From positions 18,003,177 to 18,067,176 of the forward strand of contig OX424566.1 of assembly GCA_949152475.1 (NCBI GenBank): a DNA stretch of 64,000 nucleotides. Reading direction: 5' to 3'. Below, piece by piece: positions 40,864 through 51,329 of this stretch. Source of the DNA: Terebella lapidaria (Eukaryota > Annelida > Polychaeta > Terebellida > Terebellidae). Under the pieces are notes generated by a model. The model made no database searches. It was given only the letters and a program-made list of their open reading frames with translations, and was not told the DNA's origin. Numbering within the stretch: position 1 is the first letter of the stretch; the number at the start of each line of letters is the position of its first letter. A program made the position numbers and the translations under genes.

Positions 40864-41790
40864 AGGTTACCGGTGAAAAGATAGCTCGATGTGCCTATGG
40901 CTTTTATTCTGATCTCTCGTGGCCATTCAAGGTGAATTGCTGAAACGCTGAACATTCTCGTGACCTTGAATTTGACCTTTGACCTAATTTTCAAGAACTC
41001 AGGACAAAATGGCTAATATCTCGAATATTATCGACTTTATAGCTTGGGAATCAATTGTAGACATATAGGAAATAATATATGCCGAATATTCTGATGGCCT
41101 TGAATTTGAACTTCGACCTCAATTTCAAGGTTAGCGCACAATAAATGGTGTATATCTCGCTTAATTTCGACTTTACAGCGCGGGAATCAATTGTGCACAT
41201 ATAGAAAACGATATATGAAGTGATATATTATTATGCTGAATATTCTCATGACCTTGAATTTGACCTTTGACCTCATTTTCAAGGTCAGAGCACAGAATGG
41301 CTAATATATCACTTATTATCGACTTTACAGCTTAGGAATCCATTGTGGACATATAGGAAATGATGCATGCTAAATGTTTAGATGACCTTGAATTTGACCA
41401 TTGACCTTACTTTCAAAGTCACAGGACAAAATGCCTAATATCTCACTTAATATCGACTTTCCAGCTTAGGAATCCATTGTGACCATATAGGAAATGAGGT
41501 ATGCCGAATATTTTGATGATTGAATTTGACGTTTGACCTCGTTTTCAAGACCAGGGCACAAACTGGCCAGTTATATCTTGCATATCATCGACTTTACGGC
41601 TTGAGAATCAATTGTTCACAACAAATAGGAAATGATATAAGCTGGATGTTTTCATGACCTAGATCTTTGACCCCAATATCAAGGTCGGAGCACAAAATGC
41701 CTAATATCTCGCTTGTTGTTGACTTTACAGCTTGGGAATAAATTGTGGACATAGGAAACGTTGTATCCCAAATATTTTGATGAAAATTTA
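40864..41790. repeat. Tandem array (~130-150 bp unit) rich in AGGTCA half-sites
   Basis: Begins with AGGTTACCGG, the end of the element family at 26556, and continues as about six degenerate units. Each has 'tgaccttgaatttgacc', 'atggctaatatctc', 'tcgactttacagc', 'gggaatcaattgt', 'acatataggaaa'. On the - strand the first and third units read AGGTCAAAGGTCA, a perfect direct repeat with 1-bp spacing, as bound by RXR/HNF4-type receptors. Other units are degenerate. It is most likely the internal satellite of a non-autonomous transposon. Confidence 0.7.
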
Positions 41791-42824
41791 TATAGTTTCA
41801 CAACAAATCCCGATTTAGCAAACATATAGACGATGCTTTAGTTATCACGTCATGTGAAAAAGAGATAATCTCAGATTACGACTTGTCTGCAACTATAGAG
41901 ATAATTGCGTTAGTGCATGTGTGAATTTTTCTTCAGTGCACATGCAGATCAACGTCTGACTTGCACCTTATTTTGCAACGTACATGTATGACAATAGTTC
42001 AAGACCACCAGAATTTATCAAGATGGCAGCCCATATTTGCATTGCTAATCAACTGGATTGCTTGAAAATGCTTGATTTTGCTTTGGTTCGGCTTGCTAGC
42101 TCTACTCAGAGGTGTTGTTGTTAGCATGTTTGAAGCACAAAATAATTTCAAGTTTTTGGACACAATACAAATAAAATATGATGAATTTATATATATGTGC
42201 ACACTATATATATATATTAAGTAAAACATAACAACACTGTAAAAGATAACAACAACAATAATAATAATCGCGTGTACATATCATAATGATCACAAACTAA
42301 TTTTAATTTGACTTTTGATACAATTATTTTAGCAGGGAGAACAAGATAAAAATTGTCATAACAAAACAAGTATAACATAACGTATATATAAACATTTAAG
42401 AACAACGACTTAATTGTATTTAGTTTGTTGGCCCCTGACCGTGTAGGGTACAGTGTAAACATTGATTTTCCACGGTGTTTTAGGTCATCATCTAGGAGGG
42501 TCATCAAGGGTCAGGTCAGGAACTCTCCCAGCGTTATCAGTTTCAGCTAACCAATTTCCACAGGAAAACCCGAGTTCAACAAACCTTTCATTTACTACAA
42601 ACGATAATTATAAATACACGTAGTAATCGAAGTTACATTGTTCATGTCATGCATAATAGATGAATACATTTTGTGTTATCATGATGCATACATGGGCATT
42701 TCTTAAGATAACTTTGGATTTATATCATGAGATGTGCAGTATGTAATAGGCACATACATATACAACGTCAATGCACAAGCAGGTTTGAATAGCCGATCAT
42801 CCACTGAAGTTGATTCAGCCTTGC
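41791..42824. other. 3' flank of the first SAMHD1-like gene
   Basis: AT-rich, including short TA and AAC/AAT runs near 42190-42270. It probably contains the 3' UTR of the gene at 42825-44216. No further coding sequence. Confidence 0.5.
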
Positions 42825-44216
42825 CTAGTTGCGTGCCATACCATTTTTGAAGTCGAGGGAGTTATCCCCGCACCACTCGGAGAAACATCTTCTCACTCGT
42901 TTACATACATCGACGTCGGTTTTGCGAGAGTAACACCGAATGATTATGTCCTGGAAATGTTCTGGCAACATTCTGGACACGGAATCTCTGTCAATCGGGA
43001 CCGCTCTGTTTGGGCTGGTCTTCGTGTAGAAGCGTGCGTTCCTCACGGGGTCAACATGCTTCATCCCATAGTTAAACTTAAGACCACACAGGAAGAAGTC
43101 ATCAGTTGTCAGATCTCGGTCCATTTCTGCAATTTTTTGTTCTGCGTCGCGTTTGATTGTACTTGTCCAGTAGTAGTCGGTTTTAGGCTTTGTTTCACCG
43201 ACGTAACGGTAGAGCTTCCGTTTCTCCATACGCTCCAGGATTTCCTTCGCAGGACCAAGACCTTTCAAAGATGACGTCATGATTGTTTGGATGACAGAGT
43301 CAGTCAGTCGCGTGTAGGCCGTCAAGTCATCAACGCACTCAGACAGTAACTTCAAATCTCCACCTTTACCTGGCACCGTAATGTGTGGGTGTGCCAGAAG
43401 CAATGCCTCCAAAACCATTTGCTCCAGGGCGACGCTGGTTTTGTGGTGTACGGCTTTGCGGTAGAGGGCATCGCGGGTGTGGAACATCTCATAGACATCG
43501 CTAACCGCTTTGTCACGGAAACATATTTTCCATGTCCCGTCACCGTCGTCATGAATTACTCGCGCCGTTTTCATGAGTCTTTCATACTGGAACATTGACT
43601 TCAGCCCGAGACCCTGACAATCTCGTTGGAAGTAATCCCACTTGTCGACGTCGATGCCTGTCGCTTTATTGGCAACAATTTGGTAGAGGCAGGTCTTCGC
43701 GCCATCACGGCCATTGTACTTATTGCCTTCGAGCGGTCCGAAAATGAGTTCTTCTATGAAGATCCTGTCCTCTGGGGTTTCAAGCCCATATTCTTCTAGC
43801 CGGATATCGTTTCTGTTCAGGAGATGTTCGAACATCTTGATTGAACATTCTTCATGCTTCCACCTTCTAGCTGGTTTGACGTCCGCCATGAAATCCTCAA
43901 AAAGATGAGAGAACGCACCATGACCCAGGTCATGACAGAGCCCGGCCACCTGGACACACAGGACGTCTCGTTCAGTTATTTTAAACTCTGGTTGATTTGT
44001 CTGCAGTGTCTTCACCAGCTCTCCCGCTAGATGACAGACGCCCAGGCTGTGCTCGAATCTGTTGTGCGATGCCCCCGGGTACACAAAGTAATTGGTTCCC
44101 ATCTGGCGGAGGTATCGCAGGCGCTGGAACTCTGGGGTGTCCATGATCTTGACACAAAGCTCCGGCAGTTCTATGTGGCCATGTATCGGGTCGTTGACGA
44201 TCTTTGAACAGGCCAT
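42825..44216 (-). CDS. SAMHD1-like dNTP triphosphohydrolase, copy 1
   Basis: Intronless, 463 aa from the ATG in 'cgaattaggATG' (the frame is open 10 codons further, but that is shared 5' leader). The family splits dNTPs into deoxynucleoside and triphosphate and restricts retroviruses and DNA viruses by draining dNTP pools. The HD-domain metal and catalytic residues are all present: NRFEHSLGVCHLAG (His), AGLCHDLGHGAFSH (His-Asp), WKHEECSIKMFEHL (His), and ATGIDVDKWDYFQRD (Asp with the conserved Lys and Tyr). EMFHTRDALYRKAVHHKT matches the family's allosteric/helical region. The SAM domain of human SAMHD1 (626 aa) is absent. About 75-80% like copies 2 and 3 by eye. Start, promoter and HD core are conserved, so it is probably functional. 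Confidence 0.92.
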   Translation of the reverse strand: MACSKIVNDPIHGHIELPELCVKIMDTPEFQRLRYLRQMGTNYFVYPGASHNRFEHSLGVCHLAGELVKTLQTNQPEFKITERDVLCVQVAGLCHDLGHGAFSHLFEDFMADVKPARRWKHEECSIKMFEHLLNRNDIRLEEYGLETPEDRIFIEELIFGPLEGNKYNGRDGAKTCLYQIVANKATGIDVDKWDYFQRDCQGLGLKSMFQYERLMKTARVIHDDGDGTWKICFRDKAVSDVYEMFHTRDALYRKAVHHKTSVALEQMVLEALLLAHPHITVPGKGGDLKLLSECVDDLTAYTRLTDSVIQTIMTSSLKGLGPAKEILERMEKRKLYRYVGETKPKTDYYWTSTIKRDAEQKIAEMDRDLTTDDFFLCGLKFNYGMKHVDPVRNARFYTKTSPNRAVPIDRDSVSRMLPEHFQDIIIRCYSRKTDVDVCKRVRRCFSEWCGDNSLDFKNGMARN

Positions 44217-44420
44217 CCTAATTCGTTGTGCTGTGAAGCCCAGCAATAGTTATTTCTTTCAGTTTGGTTGAAAGCGCACAAATAGTATCAGGCAACGCGT
44301 CTCGGTATATAAATATGTTCCTAGCTGTCATGTTCTTGACAGCATTTGACAACACCCCGGGGGATGCTCTCATCTTTTGAGAGGAAAAAGCCAAGTTTGT
44401 GGAGTGCAAATCTGTTATGA
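44217..44420 (-). promoter_or_regulatory. Shared proximal promoter, SAMHD1-like copy 1
   Basis: On the - strand a TATA-like 'acatatttatatacc' lies about 95 bp before the ATG, followed by 'gacgcgttgcctgatactatttg', then the leader 'cagcacaacgaattagg' just before ATG. The same order occurs upstream of copies 2 and 3. Upstream 'catgacag' and 'tgctgtc' blocks are also shared with copy 2. Confidence 0.65.
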
Positions 44421-44942
44421 GATATTGCATGAAAAATATCGATATATGCCGGACAATTATCGAACAGTCTTATTTTGTTGCAATATATCTCACTTTTGTT
44501 ACATGTAATATGAGTGGCATCAAAACATATCGATACAAGTCTAATGATCTGTTTGACCCAAATTTCGCATTGTTCACCAGATTTTTCAGACAACTTTTTG
44601 TTCATTAGATTATTATACAAAAAAGGGAAGCGGAAAATTGATAGGAGTATTTTGGTTCAGCCTTTCATACCTTGTTGCACCGGGCACATGCTGATTTTGT
44701 TCATATTTAATACTAGTATAAATATCGGTCACGTTTACTCCAGTTGAATACACGCATCCATACGACTGATATTGTCATGGTTATGAGACCAGTAGAGACC
44801 AGTCCCAGTTGCAATTTAGGTGCTCTGTGGTGAATTCTGAAGCTCCCAGAAAAATGTAAAATATATTACACAAGGGCACAGAATGTATGATTCCGCGGGT
44901 GCGAGCATGTGCAACAGAAACATTGAGCCCAAGGGCTATAAA

Positions 44943-45344
44943 AGGCTACCGGACAATATGTTTTATATAATCATTTTGTCCGATGACCTTGAAAATAAAG
45001 TCAATGATCAAATTCGAGGTCACACGAATATTCAGCATAATATATATGTCCACCGTTTGAACAGCTTTTTTTGCAAAAATGGCCGTCAAAGTTCAAAAGT
45101 GGCCGATTATCGTCTAAAACGGCCGTCTTTTTGGAAAAAAAATAATCCGGAAATCAAAATACTAAAAAAACCTCCTTCTCGAAATATTTTTAGGTATGTT
45201 TGGGCAAAATTTCCGGGAAATCAAACCGAAAAAAAGTGGATGACGGACGACCCCGACGACAAACGACGACGACGACAAACGACGACGACGGACGACGGAA
45301 GCAACGACTGCCAATAGGTTATCAGACCAAAGTTTCGGTAATCT
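44943..45344 (-). mobile_element. Short relative of the AGGTTACCGGAC element
   Basis: The ends AGGCTACCGGACAAT and TTCGGTAATCT correspond to the two ends of 26556-28051 in reverse. A (GAC)n-type run near 45255-45300 matches the 'cgtcgtcgtccgtc' block next to the left end of that element. A decayed, non-autonomous copy about 400 bp long. A long open frame across it (144 codons) is repeat translation. Confidence 0.65.
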
Positions 45345-48024
45345 AAAAATGATTCAGGGGCACCGGAAGCAAATTTGAAGGGCGGGGGCAGCTTTCATCA
45401 GAAGGTCATATAGTAAGCATAATTAAATTGTAAATGGTAAATCATGCATTAAGCATAAAGGGGTATGTGATAGTCACCCCCTACCCATGCGCGTATTCAC
45501 AGACTGTGTTATTCGGAGAGTGAAACAAAGCAAGCTCAAGTGTTCATTGAACATTACTGATTATCCCAAATACCATTATCCTACCTTATCATCTTTCACT
45601 TGTCTACCATTCTGCCCCTTGTATAATTGTGTAAAAGACAGAATTTTTTTTCAAAAAATTAAAATCGATGCACTGACCCATCAAGTTCATTGAAGGTCAA
45701 ATTGAAGGTCACCAAATGATCACCTACAGTATGTGACCGCCCATATGATCATTAACCTGATCTCTATCCAAAAACCTTTTGTCTATAGCGGCCAATACAC
45801 GTCAGATGCGACTTGGACAACTACCACTCAAGGTCATATTAAATCGAGTTCAAAGGCACCAAAACATGTTCTACCAGGGATGTGGTCAAATACGTATTTG
45901 TATTTGGATTTGAGTTTGATGAAAAAAGAAGTAATTGCAATAGTTGTATTTGTATAAATTGATACCCATACACGTATTTGAAGTATTTGATCAAATACAA
46001 TAAAATACCGCACTTATAGCTGTGATAAGATCTCGAATTGACTTGAATCTTCCTACGATACAGTAAATAGAAAAAAAACACCCCTCCATTTTCCGTCCCC
46101 AAGCACTCATCCATTACATGTATCTTGGTTATTGTCTCCCCGCAGGGGAGACTTCTTAAACGCTCTCTGAGATTCCCCTGGGGGAATACTCTGCAACTGG
46201 TGGGAAAACCTGCTGTCGAAGAGAAAATACTTGAAACGTTTGTTTCACAGTGTTGGACGTAAACAGTTCAGTTAGATATAATCTGACGAATATTTCCCTC
46301 GAATGGAGCAAATTTCTGGTCACTATCGCCGCATTTCGTAAATATTTGCGTGCCCATGGGATTTGAGAGTACATACATCAACACGGTGTGCATTCAGTCA
46401 ACTGGGTATCACATTCGTTCCTATATTGTCAACTTATTGTTTTAGTGGGCGTATTCGATCAAGGATTACTATTCCTACGAACAACCAATCCCTTTACACC
46501 GGTAATCGACCGGCATGGACATCGTATATAGATTAACAGGTCTTGAAAGGAACGTGCTTTTGGCTTCTTATCCGGTGAGATCTGGTGCTCTGCACCAGGT
46601 ATGATTCTTGTGTTATATGCACTACACTGTATAGGTTTATAAGCTACTGCGTAATCAACACTGGCCAATCCCCAAGTACCAGTGTGGCCGCCCTCCTCTT
46701 GGATTGTCTCTTTAATATGTTTATAAACGATATCAATCAATTAGCCAGCTGCATGCCTCTGCTTGTAGCAACCTGTGACTAGCAAAAACAATGGGCAGGC
46801 TGAGAACAAACAGCAAACCTGAGCCACCTGAGGTTCATCAGTAGCGTATTGAATTATGGATGTGTAGATGTACATGTATAGATGACTTATTTTCCCACTG
46901 GTATGATCAGGCACCTCATCCGTATTTGCATTTGAATTTGTATTCTATCATAATAACTGAACAGTGAAAATCAAGAATTAGATAATCTGACTAACGAAAC
47001 GGCACATTTCTGCCCCCCGAGCTGCCCCTAATTCAGCCTAGTCTGCCCGTGAATAGTGCTAAGCTGCCCCTGCAACAAAAAGGGCAACGGGAGCAGCTGT
47101 TTTAAGATTGCAACGGAAAGTTCCAAGACATTTTCATATGAATATAAGTGTCCAAGATAACAAGGTGGTAAACTATAGAACTCACTAATGAAAGTAAAAC
47201 ATCAGATAACTCGGAGAAATTCAAACATAAAATGATTTAATGGGAAGCCAAGGGATGTATATAGCTGCTCCAGCTGTATCTTGTGTATTTTGAACGGAAT
47301 GTAAATCTCGGTTATTTTTTGTACACTGTAGTGACTGTCAATGAATATGATTTATCCCTTGCTGCACACATTATGACTGTAATCATGAATAAGATTATGC
47401 ACACATTATGACTGTGATTAGAATACATTATCATTACTTCATTGATTATTCATCTTTCATTGTAATTTCATTTTCCATAGCTATTTTAGGCTACTGTTTT
47501 TAGGGTTCCCCTATCTGTTTCCACTTTCTTCTTCCGGTCGGGAAATTTTTTGACCACGCTGGTCAATCATGACGCATCCGAACATGATCGACAATGTGCA
47601 TATGATTGGAGATTTCCACCTTATTTTTTAAAAACTACTCTTGTTGCTGTTGTACCTCGACGTTAAATAAAGTCCCGTCTCATCCCCCACACTGGTCATT
47701 ATGAACATATTCTGAATAAAAAGAATTGCAATGATAGAATATTGCAGTTACCAACTGTACGTGCATTCGACGATAATTTGTTAGCTAAAACTCGAAGACG
47801 ACTGCTATTTTTTATCGCGAACGAACACGATTATTAAATGCCAAATTTAAGCCTGTGCAAGGACCAGAGTTGTTTGTGTGAAATAGTTCATAAAATTATC
47901 TTGGCAACGTCAATTGACAATATTTACAGATAGGTGTTTCTTTCTTGAGAAAAATACATTTCATCAGCTTAAGCAAGATGAGATCATGCTATTGTCAAGT
48001 ATGTGGCATGAATATACATGTACC
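45345..48024. other. Intergenic with small repeats and a possible RT scrap
   Basis: No intact gene. At 45880-46020 'aaatacgtatttg' boxes recur in both orientations, suggesting a small foldback element. At 46137-46160 GTCTCCCC..GGGGAGAC forms a short hairpin. At about 46680-46770 the + strand reads LFNMFINDINQLASCMPL, like the LINE reverse-transcriptase motif 'LLFNIFINDI', too short to call more than a scrap. Confidence 0.4.
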
Positions 48025-48131
48025 AATAATGTGATCTGGTAAGGGCATAATCATCATTTAAGCATGGTCAGAGTTCATTTATGCCCGAGCGAATAAATGA
48101 TCATTAGGCCCGAACCAGATCACATATTATT
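48025..48131. repeat. Hairpin MITE
   Basis: Arms of about 38 bp: 'aataatgtgatctggt' at the left, 'accagatcacatattatt' at the right, with 'agggcataatcat' and 'atgatcattaggccc' also inverted. About 107 bp, non-coding. Confidence 0.65.
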
Positions 48132-48504
48132 ACTATTTTTATCGATATGTAGCCTATATAAGTCATAATGACCGAAGTAGTATATTAATGACCAACAAAC
48201 AGTTCCACCTCAATGAATGCATCTTCTGATTCACATTCATTGTGTTCTATAAAAATTCTCGCTTAATTTGAAGTGTCGAATTCCAAGTTTCCATGTGCCA
48301 GAACGACCGACGCGCATGAGCAAATCGGAGCGCTCATTTAATCACGCAAAACGAAGTTTGCGGGCTTAAATGAGATATTTATACACGGTATGTCATTGTT
48401 TATTTTCCACAGTCCTGTCGTTTGTACATTGTTAATATTCAACAATTTATTGCAATATTACGGAGCCCATAGGTTGCCATACCGAAAATATTTATTGATC
48501 CGTG

Positions 48505-48845
48505 TGCACGGTTTACCAATCCGTGCGCATGGTTTACCTAACTGTGCACACGAATTACCAAACCGTGCGCACAATTTAACAATTCGTGGCCATGAATTAA
48601 CAATCCGTGGGCACGATTTACTAATTCATGGGCACGAAATACTAATTCGTGCCCACGAATCGGTAAATCGTGCCCATGGCTTAGTTATACCAATTTGTGG
48701 CCACGAAATACTAATTCGTGCGCACGAACTGTTGGATCGTGTGCACGAATTGTTAAATCATGCCCACGGATTAGTTAAGGTAATCCGTGAGCACGAATTA
48801 GTATTTCGTGGCCACGAACTACTATTCCGTGCCCGAAAATTAGTA
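48505..48845. repeat. Array of palindromic CGTGNNCACG units
   Basis: About 14-17 units of roughly 18-26 bp, each centred on a self-complementary core of the form CGTGnnCACG (for example CGTGCGCACG, CGTGGCCACG, CGTGCCCACG) with 'aatta' or 'aaatact' linkers. The whole array can also fold on itself. On + it reads as a repetitive His/Gly/Leu/Arg-rich open frame, which is an artefact of the repeat. Confidence 0.85.
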
Positions 48846-48854
48846 TAATTGATG

Positions 48855-49162
48855 TGGAGTGAGTGGCGCAGTGGATAAGGCGTCGGACTCGTAATCCAAA
48901 GATCATGGGTTCGAGTCTCGAGCTGGACTGCTGTGCCATTTCACTAGTGTCCTTAGGCAAGGCATTTACCACTAATGTGTCTATCTTCACCCAGGATTAA
49001 ATGGGTACCGGTTGATAATGGGTGTTGTATAGAGCGCTTTGAGTGTGGCAGCTCCAAGTACAATCACTCAGACTGGGGTTAAAGTGTAAAGCGCCTTTGA
49101 AAGCGGATTTATTTCGGCTGAAAAGAGCGCTATATCAAATCTGATAACTTTAACTTTAACTT
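48855..49162 (+). mobile_element. tRNA-derived SINE
   Basis: The head resembles a tRNA: A box TGGCGCAGTGGATAAGG, anticodon-arm-like 'cggactcgtaatccaaag', B box GGGTTCGAGTC. A body follows with 'gtccttaggcaaggcattta', 'atgggtaccgg' and 'gcgctttgagtgtggc', phrases shared with widespread metazoan tRNA-SINEs, and the tail is short 'taactt' repeats. The head is not a functional tRNA gene: the acceptor stem does not pair and sequence runs on without a terminator. Inserted in the palindromic array. Confidence 0.85.
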
Positions 49163-49235
49163 ATAATTAGTACTTCGTGCGCACGGATTAATAAATATTT
49201 TCAGTATGTCACTTCAGGGGCTCCGTACAATATTG

Positions 49236-49703
49236 ATAAAAATGTATGCTTATATCTATTTGGCCGGAAAACAACAATCTCCAAAACTCTCTAAATATTT
49301 TAAATGTCAACTTGCCATAATCAAATCGAATCACTCTTTTTTTCTCAAACATTTTTTTTTTAAAGCCACTTTTTACTTTCACGCGGGTGGAAGATTTCCG
49401 AAAGCACGACATAGAGCTGACATCAGCTACATCTTGGAACAATAATCAGGCTACCGCCGAATATCTAAGGTAGATCTACGTCTACAGTAGATCTACGTCT
49501 TTGTTGACACTTCTGATCTTTCAGTTTCTTTCATGAAACGCATATAACGATACTACAACAGTTCGAAACACGTGCTGTTTTATATCTTCTAATTATTTCC
49601 ATTATTGGTGGAATGAATTTTCATCACAAACTTTCACAAAGTAATATAAATAATCTACTGACATAATATTCCTTGGTTTGGTCAGTTTGCTATGTCCGGA
49701 CGG
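49236..49703. other. Intergenic
   Basis: No gene recognised. It contains a small 'gtagatctacgtctacagtagatctacgtc' foldback-like duplication (two copies of 'gtagatctacgtct' near 49470-49500). Confidence 0.45.
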
Positions 49704-49826
49704 GCCCAAGTATCATACACTGCGCCTTCTTCTATATTCAATAAGGATTAAAAGGGTGACAGATGGATTAAATGGCATTCATTTAGTGGATGAGTAGTAT
49801 TAAGGCGCAGTATATGATACTTGGGC
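49704..49826. repeat. Foldback element, 25-bp arms
   Basis: GCCCAAGTATCATACACTGC at the left is answered by its inverse ending at 49826, with one mismatch in 25. Loop about 73 bp. It abuts the perfect hairpin at 49838-49903. Confidence 0.75.
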
Positions 49827-49837
49827 ATGTGATATAG

Positions 49838-49903
49838 TTTGAGCCTCAAAGAAGTTCGCAAAGAACTCATTCACGTTCTTTGCGAACTTCTTTGAGGCTC
49901 AAA
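49838..49903. repeat. Perfect 29-bp hairpin with 8-nt loop
   Basis: The left arm 49838-49866 (TTTGAGCCTCAAAGAAG...) is perfectly complementary to the right arm 49875-49903, with loop TCATTCAC. Within each arm 'gagcctc' and 'ttcgcaaagaa' are partly self-complementary too. It would form a stable RNA stem if transcribed. Confidence 0.9.
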
Positions 49904-50160
49904 TACAATATACCACAGTTCTTCATATGCACAATATAAATACGATTTATGTATTAAATAGTTCAGAAGACATACAAATCAGCTAACTTCTCCGCGTGCT
50001 TAATTTGTTCTGATAATAAGCATACCATGATATATTAGCACATGCTGAACACTGAGACACTCAACAACCACAGATACTTGAAAAACATTAACCCTTTAGC
50101 TATCATGAGCGCGTTAAAGTAAATGTTTTTGTAAAGTACAACCTCGAGGTGTTATAAGTG

Positions 50161-50287
50161 AATTGACCTTACGACTGTCATGGTTGAACGCCTTTTCTGT
50201 GAAGCGTACACCTCGGAGAAATATTGCCGAACAATAGTAATCCCATCCGACAAACAACTCAAAGCATACACCGTCGTAAGGTCAATT
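50161..50287. mobile_element. Short MITE (AATTGACCTTACGAC ends)
   Basis: The left end AATTGACCTTACGAC and right end GTCGTAAGGTCAATT are perfect inverse matches over 15 bp, with a further partial match inside. 127 bp. The ends resemble the element at 2981-3131. Confidence 0.75.
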
Positions 50288-51329
50288 GACATGTCTAATT
50301 ATGATTATTTATCATTCTAAAAACAAATTTATACGTGCGGATAGGGCTATTCAGGAGGAGGTCCTGGGAAGGATTCAGAAAACTGGCTATGATATGAGGT
50401 TAATTAGGCCTACAAGGTGTAGTATATATTATAGATATAGCATATTACATGTTGTATTTAATGATGCCTGTGGTAACAACACTATCGATTTCTATGACGT
50501 CACTCTCGTGCATGCGCGTGCCGTCCATTGCGCTTTGGCTTGACGGGACAAAATTCCTGCAGAATGCGAAGGGAGTAGGTCGAATCGCCTAGAAGCTGTC
50601 CCTCAAATTTCTGGCTAAAATGACACAGCCCCTGTAGTATATTTGGGGTAGTCACCGGTGAGAGCCAGGCAGTGGTTGGGAGAACACAGAGGATCAAATT
50701 GTGAGATGGTCTGTTCCAGTAGCGTCTCTGATCTCTATCGGACATCTGAGGATGTACTTTTTTGTTATGGAACAAAAAATTTCCATAAAAAAGATTTTCT
50801 GTCCCGTCATACCCTGGTCTCCCCTTCTGAGTATCCGGAAATCTCAGTATTCTGCGTAGACTGCCAGAGCAGTAACCATGGTAACAGACCTGCGTTATGG
50901 AGAATTATTTATGTATGGCAGCAATGAGTGGTGGCGCAACTATCTCTAAATGTGACCCCCTTCCCATCCTCCAGGGGCGGATCCAGACATTAGGGGGAGG
51001 GAGAGGGGGGGGGGGGGGGAGGGAGCCAAAGCGAGCCCTTAATTGCAGCCCAGAGCCATTCCATGTTATGAAATATCGCTTCCTGGCCTCTCCTGGTATA
51101 TAAATTCCATTCAGATACCCATTGATGGAACTGTTAGAAAAATCAGTGTAAAAAATAGAAACGACACGAGCCCGTCTCAGCCGTGAGTTTCGGGCCGCTC
51201 AAGGACCCTGGAAGCCAGAGCCTTTCCCTGCTCCGTGGCCTCTTGTGGTGTCGAACATTAGACTATACATCACATATATAACTAGACGTCAAGGCCTAAA
51301 AATGCCTTGGAGGCATTTCGGTGTTAAGA
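50288..51329. other. Intergenic with G-rich dispersed repeat
   Basis: No gene recognised. 50970-51020 holds 'caggggcggatccagac' followed by a run of about 14 G inside a G-rich block, similar in kind to the block at 12850-13500 and at 55757-55800. Confidence 0.45.

Larger units (their letters stand above)
48453..49235. mobile_element. TIR element with palindromic minisatellite and nested SINE
   Basis: The outer inverted ends CAATATTACGGAGCCC and GGGGCTCCGTACAATATTG lead into 'gaaaatatttatt(g/a)atccgtg' on both arms. Between them lie a palindromic array (48505-48845) and an inserted tRNA-derived SINE (48855-49162). A last array unit resumes after the SINE ('tagtacttcgtgcgcacggatta'). Non-coding. 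The three layers give an order of events: array-bearing element first, SINE later. Confidence 0.8.

Noticed and set aside
48390-48848. His/Gly/Leu-rich 152-codon open frame
   Set aside because: Translation of the palindromic CGTGnnCACG array.
48855-48935. A tRNA gene (A and B boxes, possible CGT anticodon)
   Set aside because: The acceptor stem does not pair, no terminator follows, and the sequence continues into a SINE body.
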